Positions 16,887-24,879 of a stretch of 62,053 bases of DNA are shown here, piece after piece. Below the pieces are notes generated by a model that did no database searches, was not told the origin of the DNA, and saw nothing but the letters and a program-made list of their open reading frames with translations. Location: assembly GCA_017548365.1 (NCBI GenBank), contig JAFZAC010000009.1:1-62053 (forward strand). Direction: 5' to 3'. Each line of letters opens with the position of its first letter. Position 1 is the stretch's first letter. The position numbers were made by a program, and so were the translations under genes. Source of the stretch: Muribaculaceae bacterium. GTDB lineage: Bacteria > Bacteroidota > Bacteroidia > Bacteroidales > Muribaculaceae.

Positions 16887-18503
16887 ATGAAGAAATCACT
16901 TATTTTTATGACTGTGATGCTAGCGACCTTGGCGCTGGCATCATGCAGCAATGAAAAAGGACTTTACCCTCAAGAGAACAAATTCTTGCCTGTAGTGCTT
17001 GAAGGCAGTAACAAATGGAGCATTATAAACGTCAATACTGGTGAGCTGATAGTAAAAGACGCTTTTGTCAACTCTCCCTCCCCTGTTGTCGACGACATGT
17101 TCTGGGTTTACAACGACAAGAACCGAATCGACATCTATAATATTGCCGACTGCAAGAAACCCGTCAACAAGGAGGCCTATGGCAGCGCCACATGTTTTGG
17201 CAACGGACATGCCATCGTGAGCAAGCCAGGCGAGCCACTGCAAGTGATTGACAAGGAGTGCAACACTGTGGCAAAGCTCTCGCCAAGCTACCTATCGGCT
17301 ACGATGTTCAACAACGGGCGAGCTCTCATCCACACCGACCTTGAACGATATGGCTTTATCGATGTCAAAGGCGATACCGTCATCAAGCCCAAACTCACCT
17401 GGGCAAACGGATTCATCGAGGACAATGTGGCTCTGGTTTCTTTCAGCGAGGTCAACGACTCATCGAGAGTGATCACCATCATCGACAAGAATGGAAAGAA
17501 ACTCTTTGACCTGGATACCGAGAAGTATCAACCCCTCATCTCTAACTACAAGATGGGTGTGCTTCCCGTTGTCAACAAGAAAGACTCGATGGTTTTCCTT
17601 GACAGGAACGGTAAAGAAACAACCAATCCTCTCGAGGCTCCTAAGAAGGTGAAAGACGCCAACTACCGCGACATCCGCACGGTGGGTGAAGGCCGTTTCA
17701 TCGCAATCAAGGGCGACCGCATGGGGCTTGTTGATAAAGATAACAAAGTGCTCATCCCATTTAACTACCAAATGATGCTCAACCTGTCTCCCACGCGTTT
17801 CATTGCAGGCAAGGACAGCGTGTTGACGCTCATCGACGAGAAGGGAAAACAAGTGGGCAAGCACAAGTTCACAAACGTACAGGCATTCAGCCCCGAGAGT
17901 CAAGCGGTGAGGGGATATATCAACATGGAACTTACTGCAGCCACACTTCTGAGCTTTATCGAAGATGACATGGCGGCTGGAGCCAAGACCGGAGCTACAC
18001 TCATGGATTTGAACCAGCTCGTGGGGGTCAATCCCGAGCAATACATCGGACTCACGCAGATTACCCGACCATTACCGCCACTATTTTGCAATTATGTCTT
18101 TGACAGCGAGATAGCCTCACCTGGCGGTATCGCGGCTAAACCCGACAGCCTTGCAGCGCCAAGCCTGACGGCTCCCAATTTTAACGCAACTCCTGGCGAC
18201 AGCACTGCTATGTCAATGGCATCGACTGCTAGTTCGGCGCACTTCAACTACAGCGCCAAGCTCAACCAGGTTCAGTTCAACTTTGCGGTTATTGAGTGCG
18301 CTCCAGGCACCGAGGAACGCTTGTGCGAACTCATGAGCCGCGCCATGGGAGGCAAAGGCTTCAAGCTCAACCCCGACGGCACCTTCGTGAGCGATGCCGG
18401 CACTGGCATTGCCATGGGCTATGAGGAAGGCGTTCTCAAACTCTACTACTACTTCGACGCCTCACAAATGAAACCGTTGCCCCGCCAGAGCCGCAGCAAT
18501 TAA
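16887..18503 (+). CDS. WG-repeat lipoprotein
   Basis: 538 residues. The lipobox ends LALASC near residue 20, so it is a lipid-anchored envelope protein. Degenerate WG-type repeats run from about residue 40 to 330: KWSIINVNTGELIVKDAF, RYGFIDVKGDTVIKPKL, RMGLVDKDNKVLIPFNY and VLTLIDEKGKQVGKHKF are visible. The C-terminal 200 residues are not recognised and include a Pro/Ala/Ser-rich stretch (about 420-445). WG proteins are common in Bacteroidota and are thought to mediate binding. It is unlike the WG-TonB proteins in anchoring and lacks a TonB domain. Confidence 0.82.
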   Translation: MKKSLIFMTVMLATLALASCSNEKGLYPQENKFLPVVLEGSNKWSIINVNTGELIVKDAFVNSPSPVVDDMFWVYNDKNRIDIYNIADCKKPVNKEAYGSATCFGNGHAIVSKPGEPLQVIDKECNTVAKLSPSYLSATMFNNGRALIHTDLERYGFIDVKGDTVIKPKLTWANGFIEDNVALVSFSEVNDSSRVITIIDKNGKKLFDLDTEKYQPLISNYKMGVLPVVNKKDSMVFLDRNGKETTNPLEAPKKVKDANYRDIRTVGEGRFIAIKGDRMGLVDKDNKVLIPFNYQMMLNLSPTRFIAGKDSVLTLIDEKGKQVGKHKFTNVQAFSPESQAVRGYINMELTAATLLSFIEDDMAAGAKTGATLMDLNQLVGVNPEQYIGLTQITRPLPPLFCNYVFDSEIASPGGIAAKPDSLAAPSLTAPNFNATPGDSTAMSMASTASSAHFNYSAKLNQVQFNFAVIECAPGTEERLCELMSRAMGGKGFKLNPDGTFVSDAGTGIAMGYEEGVLKLYYYFDASQMKPLPRQSRSN

Positions 18504-18547
18504 TCCCATAATGGGATTGTTCTGGCACAGTTTTTGCAGATACTCTA

Positions 18548-18647
18548 TAACGAGACTTAAAACTTAAGAATCAAGGCCTAAAACTTAATATTTTGAGGAT
18601 TTGAACTTGAGACTTAACACTTTAAACTTAACACTTAACACTTATCA
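18548..18647 (+). repeat. AACTTAA/ACACTTAA low-complexity leader
   Basis: About 100 bases of short degenerate repeats of ACTTAA directly before the Pmp3 start codon. Related ACTAAA-type tracts precede pfkA (38683-38716) and cydA (40107-40138). Confidence 0.6.
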
Positions 18648-18650
18648 ATT

Positions 18651-18926
18651 ATGTCTTGCATGAGAGTTTTTCTGGCAATAGTCTTCCCGCCCTTTGCCGT
18701 TGTCGACAAGGGTTGTGGATCGTTTCTCATTGTGTTCATCCTCACTTGCTGCGGATGGGTGCCAGGCGTGATAGGCGCTTTGGTAATCCTCAACAACGAG
18801 AAGAAGACAAACTATGACAAGGGTTATAATCACGGCTACAACCAAGGTTACAACCAGGCTTCCAGAGCTTATGACAGCGGTGCTCAGCATCGCAGGCGCA
18901 ACAACTCTGGCTGGCAAGGCTGGTAA
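18651..18926 (+). CDS. Pmp3/YqaE-family small membrane protein
   Basis: 91 residues. Two hydrophobic helices with the family pattern: LAIVFPPFAVVDKGCGS, then FILTCCGWVPGVIGALVIL. The C-terminal 40 residues form a Tyr/Gly/Asn/Gln-rich cytoplasmic tail with a repeated YNxGYNQG unit that ordinary YqaE proteins lack. Pmp3 proteins are associated with membrane potential and stress tolerance in other organisms; the mechanism is unclear. It precedes the Fur-family gene by 32 bases and may be co-transcribed. Confidence 0.85.
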   Translation: MSCMRVFLAIVFPPFAVVDKGCGSFLIVFILTCCGWVPGVIGALVILNNEKKTNYDKGYNHGYNQGYNQASRAYDSGAQHRRRNNSGWQGW

Positions 18927-18958
18927 ACGCCATTTGTCACAAGCAATTATCTACTTAC

Positions 18959-19417
18959 ATGACCGAGCAACACATCATAGAACTACTTGAGCACCGTGAG
19001 ATAAAGCCCACGGCGATGCGCATCCTTGTGCTGCGCACCATGCTCAAGTGCAGTGATGCGTTCTCGCTCCAGAGTTTGGAAGACAGCTTGGAGAGCGTAG
19101 ACAAATCTACCATCTATCGCTGCATCACTCTGTTTCTCACTCACCATCTCATCCATGCCATCGACGACGGCACGGGTTCTATAAAATATGCCGTGTGCGC
19201 TTCCTCATGCCACTGCGGCGAGGAAGGCGAGCACCTCGACGATCTTCACGCTCATTTCTATTGCGAACGTTGCCACCGCACCCTGTGCCTGAGCCGCATC
19301 CAGGTGCCTGTGGTGTCGTTGCCTCCCAACTTCATGGTCAACGACATCAACTACGTTCTCAAAGGGCTATGCCCCGATTGTGCGGCAAAAAGTTGCCACC
19401 AAACTTCTATACAATAA
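18959..19417 (+). CDS. Fur-family transcriptional regulator
   Basis: 152 residues. The N-terminal winged helix (REIKPTAMRILVLRTML...SVDKSTIYRCITLFLTHHLI) carries the Fur-type recognition helix. The metal-binding half has HAHFYCERCHRTLCL and a late CPDC, giving the two CxxC pairs of a structural zinc site. The sensing metal (iron, zinc, peroxide via PerR) cannot be told from this. Fur proteins repress uptake or stress genes when metal is bound. It is slightly diverged from canonical Fur in the central DxxHxH region (EHLDDLHAHF). Confidence 0.88.
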   Translation: MTEQHIIELLEHREIKPTAMRILVLRTMLKCSDAFSLQSLEDSLESVDKSTIYRCITLFLTHHLIHAIDDGTGSIKYAVCASSCHCGEEGEHLDDLHAHFYCERCHRTLCLSRIQVPVVSLPPNFMVNDINYVLKGLCPDCAAKSCHQTSIQ

Positions 19418-19571
19418 CCAGATTTGTCGATACAATAAGCCCAAACACCTATTATATACCTATTAACGGCAAAAAGCGATTAAACTCCCCTACTATTTTG
19501 GGGTCAAAATATCAAACAGAAAAAATCTCAAAAACAAAAAAGATTAATTATTAACACAAAAACATATAGCT

Positions 19572-20954
19572 ATGAATAAAAGATTTTTACACACAATCGC
19601 AGGCGCAGCACTCACAGCAGCAGTGCTGGCTCTCGCTGTGCCATCGGCAGCTCAAGGCCGTCGCCCAGGTGGTGGCCCGGGTTCTTCGGGTGGTAGCCGA
19701 CCATCCACTTCGGCGCCTAGTCGCCCCAGTAGCAGTCAATCCGACCGCAGCGCTACTCAATCGCGACCTAGTAGTTCTACTCAATCACGACCTAGCGCTA
19801 CTCAATCGAGACCAAGTGCTCCACAACAGCAAACTCGCCCCAGCACTCCACGTCAGGAGCGTCCTTCGGGAAGTGTAAATCGTCCCGACAACAACCGTCC
19901 AAGCGCTGGTGGCAATCACGGCAACGGCAACAACGGTGGCAATCGTCCCGGTGGCAACCGTCCCGGCGACAATGGCAGCGTTGGAGGTGCTACTCACCAG
20001 AATCCCAATGCAGGACGTCCTTCTATGGAAAATAGAAATGCAAACCCCAATCGCACAAATCCCACTAGAGAAAGAAACGGCTCTCCAGGCAACAACAAAC
20101 CTGGTGGTGGCAACCCTGGCGGAAACCCCGGCGGTAATCCCGGCGGTAATCCCGGCGGCAATCCCGGTGGAGGCAACCACGGCGGAGGCAATCACGGCGG
20201 CAACGGTGGCCACAGCGGTGTAAATCCCGGTGGCGGCAATCATGGCGGTGGACATAGCGGTCCCGGCAATGGACGTCCCGGCGGAGGCCCTGGTGGAAGT
20301 CAAGCTCGTCCCGGTGGAGGACATGGCCCCAGTCATGGCGGCATCAACCACGGCGGTCCTCGTCCCGACTACAACCGTTATCGCTATCACGACAATTTCC
20401 GTCCTCGTGGACCACGCGATCGCTGGTACGACTACTATCGCTACAACCGCTGGAGCTGGCATGCACCCATCGCCCCACCCCATCGCCCCTGGCGTCCACG
20501 CATCATTTGGTACTATCGTCCTATAATTCCTTCGGGCTATCGTTACTATGCTTCGGCACCAGTCATCACCGGCGTTCTGGGTATTGAGTTCGGCACCTAT
20601 CTCGACGCTACTCTCAACTACCTTTACTACAACGGCTACGACATCGACGGATATCAGGACAATGTGGTTTACCTGCGCGATGTTAACATGATGGGTTACA
20701 GCTGGCCCGATGCAATGCTGCAATACGACACCCGTGGCGGTATGTGCTACGCCGAGTTTGCCTACTCATCGACCTATCAGGACAACTACCGCTTCTCTAA
20801 CCTGTACAGCAGTTTGTGCAACACCTTTGGTTCGCCCATCAACAGCGGTAACGGCTACTACTCCTGGTATGGCGGCAACGGAACCGGTTATGTAAATCTG
20901 AACTTTGTATACGAGAATGGCCGCTACTTCACCGTTCTCACCTTCGGAGCTTAA
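19572..20954 (+). CDS. Gly/Asn-rich secreted protein with conserved C-terminal domain
   Basis: 460 residues. Signal peptide, then QGRRPGGGPG at the mature start. Residues about 30-115 are Ser/Pro/Arg/Gln repeats (SRPSATQ units). Residues 100-265 are Gly/Asn repeats including four consecutive GGNP units. The final 190 residues form an aromatic, Arg-rich folded domain (YRYHDNFRPRGPRDRWYDYY, WYYRPIIPSG, NYLYYNGYDIDGYQDNVVYL). That domain is clearly shared with the protein at 29516. No named family was recognised. It is probably surface-exposed, with a long flexible linker holding out the C-terminal domain. Confidence 0.8.
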   Translation: MNKRFLHTIAGAALTAAVLALAVPSAAQGRRPGGGPGSSGGSRPSTSAPSRPSSSQSDRSATQSRPSSSTQSRPSATQSRPSAPQQQTRPSTPRQERPSGSVNRPDNNRPSAGGNHGNGNNGGNRPGGNRPGDNGSVGGATHQNPNAGRPSMENRNANPNRTNPTRERNGSPGNNKPGGGNPGGNPGGNPGGNPGGNPGGGNHGGGNHGGNGGHSGVNPGGGNHGGGHSGPGNGRPGGGPGGSQARPGGGHGPSHGGINHGGPRPDYNRYRYHDNFRPRGPRDRWYDYYRYNRWSWHAPIAPPHRPWRPRIIWYYRPIIPSGYRYYASAPVITGVLGIEFGTYLDATLNYLYYNGYDIDGYQDNVVYLRDVNMMGYSWPDAMLQYDTRGGMCYAEFAYSSTYQDNYRFSNLYSSLCNTFGSPINSGNGYYSWYGGNGTGYVNLNFVYENGRYFTVLTFGA

Positions 20955-20980
20955 AAATCACACCTTAATATATATAAATG

Positions 20981-21019
20981 GCATCGCCTCAAAATCGATT
21001 GGGGCGGTGCTTTTCTTTT
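20981..21019 (+). terminator. Terminator after the Gly/Asn-rich protein gene
   Basis: Stem GCATCGCC / GGGCGGTGC (one G-T type pair) followed by TTTTCTTTTA on the plus strand. Confidence 0.75.
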
Positions 21020-21063
21020 ATTATAATCCAAACCGCTATTTATAACAAAATTCACATCTCTGT

Positions 21064-21095
21064 TTTGATATTATGGAAAAAATGCATTATCTTTG
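21064..21095 (+). promoter_or_regulatory. Promoter of the outer-membrane barrel gene at 21137
   Basis: Plus-strand -33 TTTG (21064-21067) and -7 TATCTTTG (21088-21095), spacing 20, about 40 bases before the ATG. Confidence 0.7.
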
Positions 21096-21136
21096 TCAAA
21101 AATCATTTTTTGTTTAACTTAAAACTATAAAACGAA

Positions 21137-21748
21137 ATGAAAAAAATAACTATTGCACTTTTGTGTATGATTATGGCTACTGGCGCAGCAATGGCACAGA
21201 AGCAGTTTACTTTTGGTCCTAAAATTGGAGTGGATTTGACACATTTCTGGGGTAAAGATCTTCCCCATGGTATGCAACTAAATTATCAAGTGGGCGCATT
21301 TCTTGAGTATCGCTTCAATGAAAAGCTTTCTATCGCTCCCGAAGTTGTTTTTGCTGCTCAGGGTGGTAAAATGGATGCTTCAGATTATCTTGATGCGTCC
21401 TTTCATGGTTCAGCAGACGTATATTTTCACTTCAATTATATCAATGTGCCCATAATGTTGAAGTATTATGCCATTCCCAAGTTGAGCATTGACTTTGGAC
21501 CGCAAATTGGATTCAATGTTTATAGCAAAGCTACTGCTAAGGCAAAAGCTGAAGGCGCATCTGCTTCATATACTGACGATTTTGATGGTGTTCAAAGTGT
21601 TGATGTCGGTGTTGGTTTAGGTGCTACTTATAACATCACAAATGATGTATTTGTGCAAGGACGTTACACAATGGGCTTGACAAAAATTTTTGAAGATGGT
21701 GATGTTTATAATGGCAATATTCAGTTATCCATCGGCTACCGTTTCTAA
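21137..21748 (+). CDS. Outer-membrane beta-barrel protein (porin-family, OMP_b-brl type)
   Basis: 203 residues. Signal peptide MKKITIALLCMIMATGAAMA cleaved before QKQF. Alternating hydrophobic strands (FTFGPKIGVDLTHFW, YQVGAFLEYRFNEKLSIAPEV, YINVPIMLKYYAIPKLSIDFGPQIGF, VGVGLGATYNI) and a terminal aromatic GYRF mark a small eight-strand barrel inserted by BAM. Such proteins are common in Bacteroidota; the function is not predictable. It is related in design to the one at 36111. Confidence 0.87.
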   Translation: MKKITIALLCMIMATGAAMAQKQFTFGPKIGVDLTHFWGKDLPHGMQLNYQVGAFLEYRFNEKLSIAPEVVFAAQGGKMDASDYLDASFHGSADVYFHFNYINVPIMLKYYAIPKLSIDFGPQIGFNVYSKATAKAKAEGASASYTDDFDGVQSVDVGVGLGATYNITNDVFVQGRYTMGLTKIFEDGDVYNGNIQLSIGYRF

Positions 21749-21793
21749 ACATATTTGCAAAAAACTAGTATTAACCAATAGAACCACGGCATT

Positions 21794-22159
21794 ATGAAAA
21801 AAATACTCTTATTAATGGCTATCATCCTGCCTTTCGTCCTCACTTCCTGCAGCAAGGATAAAGACGAACCACAATCTCTAGAACAGCAGCTTATTGGTAA
21901 ATGGGTTAGTACATGGACACAGGATGGAGATAATTATATAAAAACCGCTATTTTTTCTGAAGACCATCAGTTGTTTTTAACTGGTTATAAGAATGACACA
22001 CAAAACGTCCGTGAATCTCATACTTGGTCTTTAGATGGAAACACTTTAAAACTGATCAGGAATTACGATTCTAAAGAAGAAACGCATTCTATTTCTATTA
22101 AAGATGATGTGCTTACTCTTAGTGGATGGAGAGAAATATACCATAGAGAAAAAGAATAA
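21794..22159 (+). CDS. Small lipoprotein, lipocalin-like, tandem copy 1
   Basis: 121 residues. The signal peptide ends FVLTSCSK, a lipobox. The mature protein starts with an acidic spacer (KDKDEP) and LIGKWVSTWTQ, followed by a set of short beta strands (HTWSLDGNTLKLIRNY, HSISIKDDVLTLSGW). This pattern resembles small lipocalin-like domains of Bacteroidota lipoproteins. The next gene is a diverged tandem duplicate with nearly the same signal peptide and upstream DNA. Function unknown. Confidence 0.78.
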   Translation: MKKILLLMAIILPFVLTSCSKDKDEPQSLEQQLIGKWVSTWTQDGDNYIKTAIFSEDHQLFLTGYKNDTQNVRESHTWSLDGNTLKLIRNYDSKEETHSISIKDDVLTLSGWREIYHREKE

Positions 22160-22213
22160 ATATTCTTAAGTTACTTTGCAAAAACTAGTATTAATCAATA
22201 AAATCACTCCATT

Positions 22214-22591
22214 ATGAAGAAAATTCTCTTATTAATGGCAATCATCCTGCCTTTCGTACTAACTTCCTGCGGCGATGATAAAGACGAACCGAAGCAAAAT
22301 CTGGAACAAGAGCTTATTGGAACTTGGGTGCTTGCTTACGATGATCTTAACATGTATCAGTTTATGGTTTTCAACGCAGACCACACTGGTTCTGGAAATC
22401 AAGTTAAAGATGGTATAGTAATTGGAGAATTCTCATTCACATGGTCATTGTCAGGAGATGTTTTGACTCAGAGTCGCACAGGTGGTAATACCTTTAAAAA
22501 TAAAATTTCTATAAAAGATGACATCTTATATGTTATGGATGAAGATGGCAATCCTGGATTTGAAATGAAAAGAGTCAAAGCTCAAGGATGA
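22214..22591 (+). CDS. Small lipoprotein, lipocalin-like, tandem copy 2
   Basis: 125 residues. The first 19 residues of the signal peptide match the previous gene, then SCGDDKDEP and LIGTWVLAYDD. Strands FTWSLSGDVLTQSR and NKISIKDDILYVMDEDG correspond in position to those of copy 1, but the sequences have diverged well below the signal-peptide identity. The leaders also match (a GCAAAAA...CTAGTATTAA segment about 40-50 bases upstream of each start). It is convergent with the array beginning at 22602. Confidence 0.78.
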   Translation: MKKILLLMAIILPFVLTSCGDDKDEPKQNLEQELIGTWVLAYDDLNMYQFMVFNADHTGSGNQVKDGIVIGEFSFTWSLSGDVLTQSRTGGNTFKNKISIKDDILYVMDEDGNPGFEMKRVKAQG

Positions 22592-22601
22592 TTTTATAAA
22601 T

Positions 22602-22649
22602 CTAAAAAAGCTTAAGCGGTTGGTTTACGAAAAGGTAAATCAACCGCTT
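22602..22649 (-). terminator. Intact array-end terminator (module R0)
   Basis: A 15-bp stem (22614-22628 with 22635-22649, one mismatch) around a 6-base loop, followed on the minus strand by a T-rich stretch, so it ends the kinase gene at 22672. Its first arm (AAGCGGTTGATTTAC read on the minus strand) recurs in the intergenic modules at 24722, 26880 and 28276, but there the second arm is replaced by other sequence. Confidence 0.8.
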
Positions 22650-22671
22650 TGTGCCTTTGATAAATTGGAAC

Positions 22672-23196
22672 TTATAGTTCTAAAAGATTTTGTATAGCCT
22701 TCTCGTAATCTTCATCTATCAATGTTACTTGTTCTCCGTTTTGGGAAAATCCAATTATATAGTAATGATTGTCGGACTTTAATGATTCTGGAAAACATTC
22801 GGTATCATTTATCCTCGTTTCGATGTCGGAGGAATGTGCCTTAATCTTATCAAAATGTGCATTAATATAAGCATCGGTCATGGCAAGACAGACAAACCGT
22901 ATAGACTGCAAATAATCCTGACTTAATTCCTTTCGCCAGTCAAAGGGAATGTAGCAACCTTCAACGATAAGATTCTGCTCATTTTCAATAGCAGTCTTAA
23001 TCATCTCTCGAACAATTGGCCAAAGATAATCGGTCAATTCTTCATCATCTTGGGGCGTGAGGTCAGTGTTACCACTTCTTATCAACCCCATCTTCAAATG
23101 GTCAATTGAAAGGTAAGGATAGTTATATTCTTCAAGCATTCGTTGTGCAAGAAGCGTTTTGCCTGTGTGCGAGGCACCAGTTATCAGTATTACCAT
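22672..23196 (-). CDS. Small P-loop NTPase/kinase, copy A
   Basis: 174 residues. The N-terminal GASHTGKT is a Walker A loop. YPYLSIDHLKMGLIRSG and NLIVEGCYIP fit an adenylate-kinase-like or AAA_33-type small kinase, a group that includes antibiotic phosphotransferases and nucleoside kinases. The substrate is unknown. It is about three-quarters identical to the protein at 27055 over the full length, and the two end in the same 17 residues except where mutated (IDEDYEKAIQNLLEL). It is the last gene of the minus-strand array and carries the only intact terminator of the repeat family. Confidence 0.82.
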   Translation of the reverse strand: MVILITGASHTGKTLLAQRMLEEYNYPYLSIDHLKMGLIRSGNTDLTPQDDEELTDYLWPIVREMIKTAIENEQNLIVEGCYIPFDWRKELSQDYLQSIRFVCLAMTDAYINAHFDKIKAHSSDIETRINDTECFPESLKSDNHYYIIGFSQNGEQVTLIDEDYEKAIQNLLEL

Positions 23197-23245
23197 ACAT
23201 TCAGATTTATCATTCTAATACACCGCAAAAGTAGTGATTTTATCT

Positions 23246-23314
23246 CTACTTGCGTTTAAACATTGAAAAAATGTTGTTCATCAACCTTTGGTTTTCATCA
23301 TGTGCTTGGTTGGA
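23246..23314 (-). repeat. Array module R1: decayed coding tail
   Basis: Minus-strand reading gives SNQAHDENQRLMNN...FKRK followed by a stop, aligning with the tails in modules R2-R5. It lies just upstream of the kinase A promoter box TACTTTTG (23233-23226). The second half of the module (half-terminator) is absent here. Confidence 0.65.
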
Positions 23315-23388
23315 TAAACTTGGCTATGCCTCAGCAAATCTATCGTGCTCGTTTTCATTTGACTTATACAAGTCCTATAATCATTATG

Positions 23389-23823
23389 TCAATTCCTCTT
23401 ATAGAACCTGATTCGTTTGACGATGTGGTATAATCCAACGGCAAGGAACACGAACCCTATTTTCCCGTGTAATCCTCCAACCCCATTGTGTTGCATGCCG
23501 TTGAGAAGGAGTAACAACAGCGCCACTATACCAGTGAACAGTACCAATGTAGCAATAATAGCAAGAGCTTTTGTGTCTCGCTTCTTGAGGGCGGCGAAGC
23601 GCTTCATCCATTTCCTCCAGCTGAAATGTAACCAAATGTGCCAGAACACGGCGACAGTCATCATGATGCCCACCACGACGTGGAAGACCATATAAGTAGG
23701 GAACGCTATACCCAGAAAGTTGGCTCCTGCAGTGACTTCCATCTGAATTCCGGAGGCGAGCATAAGGATAGCGAAAACCAGCAGCGACCAGTTGCAGATT
23801 TTGGATTGTGTCCTCTTATCCAT
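23389..23823 (-). CDS. DUF4405/cytochrome-b-like membrane protein
   Basis: 144 residues from the ATG at 23823, ten bases after the ferredoxin stop; a longer reading would overlap that gene. Four hydrophobic helices. Histidines sit within or beside them (FHVVVGIMMTVAVFWHIWLHF, LNGMQHNGVGGLHGKIGF, LYHIVKR), the pattern expected for bis-histidine haem b in four-helix cytochromes. It is probably an inner-membrane electron carrier that takes electrons from the adjacent ferredoxin. Function beyond that is unknown. Confidence 0.78.
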   Translation of the reverse strand: MDKRTQSKICNWSLLVFAILMLASGIQMEVTAGANFLGIAFPTYMVFHVVVGIMMTVAVFWHIWLHFSWRKWMKRFAALKKRDTKALAIIATLVLFTGIVALLLLLLNGMQHNGVGGLHGKIGFVFLAVGLYHIVKRIRFYKRN

Positions 23824-23833
23824 AGGCTGCTGG

Positions 23834-24070
23834 TCAATCAAGTTTGTTGATAGCCTCGTGAGGACAGATGTGGACGCACTTGTAACATCCGATGCATTCG
23901 GTGGCATTCTTGGCGATGGAGTGCTTGTGAATGCCTAAGATATTTACTTTGCCCAGAACGCCCTTGGGGCAGGATTTCACACACTCCCAGCAAGCCTGAC
24001 AAATGTGTGTGTCGATGATTATATGCTCCGTCTGGTGTTTTGACGGACTCTTAGTTCGGTCTCGTTTCAT
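23834..24070 (-). CDS. 2[4Fe-4S] ferredoxin-type protein
   Basis: 78 residues. Two cluster motifs are intact: CQACWECVKSCP near residue 23 and CIGCYKCVHICP near residue 60, each with CxxCxxCxxxCP spacing. The N-terminus is basic and lacks a signal peptide, so it is cytoplasmic or attached to the membrane partner encoded 10 bases downstream. Its start lies 54 bases after the Crp-family gene, so the three form an operon. Confidence 0.9.
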   Translation of the reverse strand: MKRDRTKSPSKHQTEHIIIDTHICQACWECVKSCPKGVLGKVNILGIHKHSIAKNATECIGCYKCVHICPHEAINKLD

Positions 24071-24124
24071 AGACGCAAAGGTACACCAAGCCCTTGCATC
24101 AAAACGATAACATTTGTTAATAAG

Positions 24125-24643
24125 TCACTTGCGGGAGCGGATTCTGCTCAAGGAAACCGGAGTGATGCCGAGATATGAGGCCAGGTAGTGCTGTGGGATG
24201 CGGGCCACCATCTCAGGATATTCCTCAAGCAGCAGCTTGTAGCGCTTTTCAGGTGAGTCCTTGATGCGGGAAAGGAAAAGATGGTAGTAGTTGATCATCC
24301 GGCTATAGGCGAACTGAGCAATGGTAATACCTGACTCAGGATGCTGCTCCAAATAAGCTTGTATATCGGCTTTCTTGAAGACTTTGAGCACCGACGGCTC
24401 AACAGTCTCGATGGCCACCTCGCTGGGTTTCCCGTTCCAAAAACTCTCTATGGAGGCCACGGCTTGACCCTCAAAAAAGAACTGTACGGTTATATCCTTC
24501 CCGTCCTCCACGAAGCTCTCTCGCAGCAGACCGCTTTGGATATAGAAAACGCTATCTGCCACCTTTCCTGCAGGAAGCAGTACTACCCGCCGTCCGACGG
24601 CCCTTTCCTCAAATGGAATTAGTTGTTGGAGTTTCTGGAGCAT
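24125..24643 (-). CDS. Crp/Fnr-family transcriptional regulator
   Basis: 172 residues from the ATG at 24643. The longer frame back to 24721 is rejected because the -7 box TATCTTTG (24700-24693) would lie inside it. The cyclic-nucleotide-type sensor domain (GRRVVLLPAGKVADSVFYIQSGLLR, ITVQFFFEGQAVA) is followed by a helix-turn-helix at the end (IPQHYLASYLGITPVSLSRIRSR). No cysteines suggest an Fnr iron-sulfur sensor. It probably controls the ferredoxin and cytochrome-b-like genes behind it; the signal is unknown. Confidence 0.87.
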   Translation of the reverse strand: MLQKLQQLIPFEERAVGRRVVLLPAGKVADSVFYIQSGLLRESFVEDGKDITVQFFFEGQAVASIESFWNGKPSEVAIETVEPSVLKVFKKADIQAYLEQHPESGITIAQFAYSRMINYYHLFLSRIKDSPEKRYKLLLEEYPEMVARIPQHYLASYLGITPVSLSRIRSRK

Positions 24644-24721
24644 CTTTTGAGCACTTCTACGTTTTTTTTGATTTATATTTCCGTTACAGCAGCAAAGATA
24701 GGCATAATTTATTATTTGCAT

Positions 24722-24872
24722 TTATTCTTGGGGAATTTTATTCATCAACCGCTGGTAATCGTCCTGCGCTTGCTTGATACCGAGATTCCCTGTAAAGATG
24801 ACTAAAATTCATTTATTATACTTTTGTCAACATAGTCAAATGTAACTCAACCGCTTTATGCCTTAAAAGACG
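24722..24872 (-). repeat. Array module R2
   Basis: About 150 bases between the antiporter and Crp genes. Minus-strand order: segment TCTTTTAAGGCATAAAGCGG with half-terminator AAGCGGTTGAGTTAC, then a conserved AT-rich block with TTGACAAAAGTATAATAA, then a coding tail NLGIKQAQDDYQRLMNKIPQE and stop, then the Crp promoter. It is homologous to R3 (26880-27033) and R4 (28276-28440). Confidence 0.8.
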
Positions 24873-24879
24873 TTTCTTT

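Noticed and set aside
20113..20190. Possible CRISPR or tandem repeat array
   Set aside because: The units are Gly-Gly-Asn-Pro codons inside an open reading frame, with no spacers of unique sequence.
19587..20723. Long minus-strand frames opposite the Gly/Asn-rich protein
   Set aside because: They are Val/Ala/Ile-rich shadows of the GC-biased repeats on the coding strand and lack starts, promoters and homologues.
23824..23907. 28-codon N-terminal extension of the DUF4405-like protein
   Set aside because: It overlaps the ferredoxin gene in another frame; the internal ATG lies 10 bases after the ferredoxin stop.
24644..24721. Longer N-terminus for the Crp-family regulator
   Set aside because: The extension spans the promoter box TATCTTTG and lacks similarity to the family start.
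24815..24840. Sigma-70-like promoter from TTGACA and TATAAT in the module
   Set aside because: The two hexamers are only four bases apart on the minus strand, and this group uses TAnnTTTG promoters.
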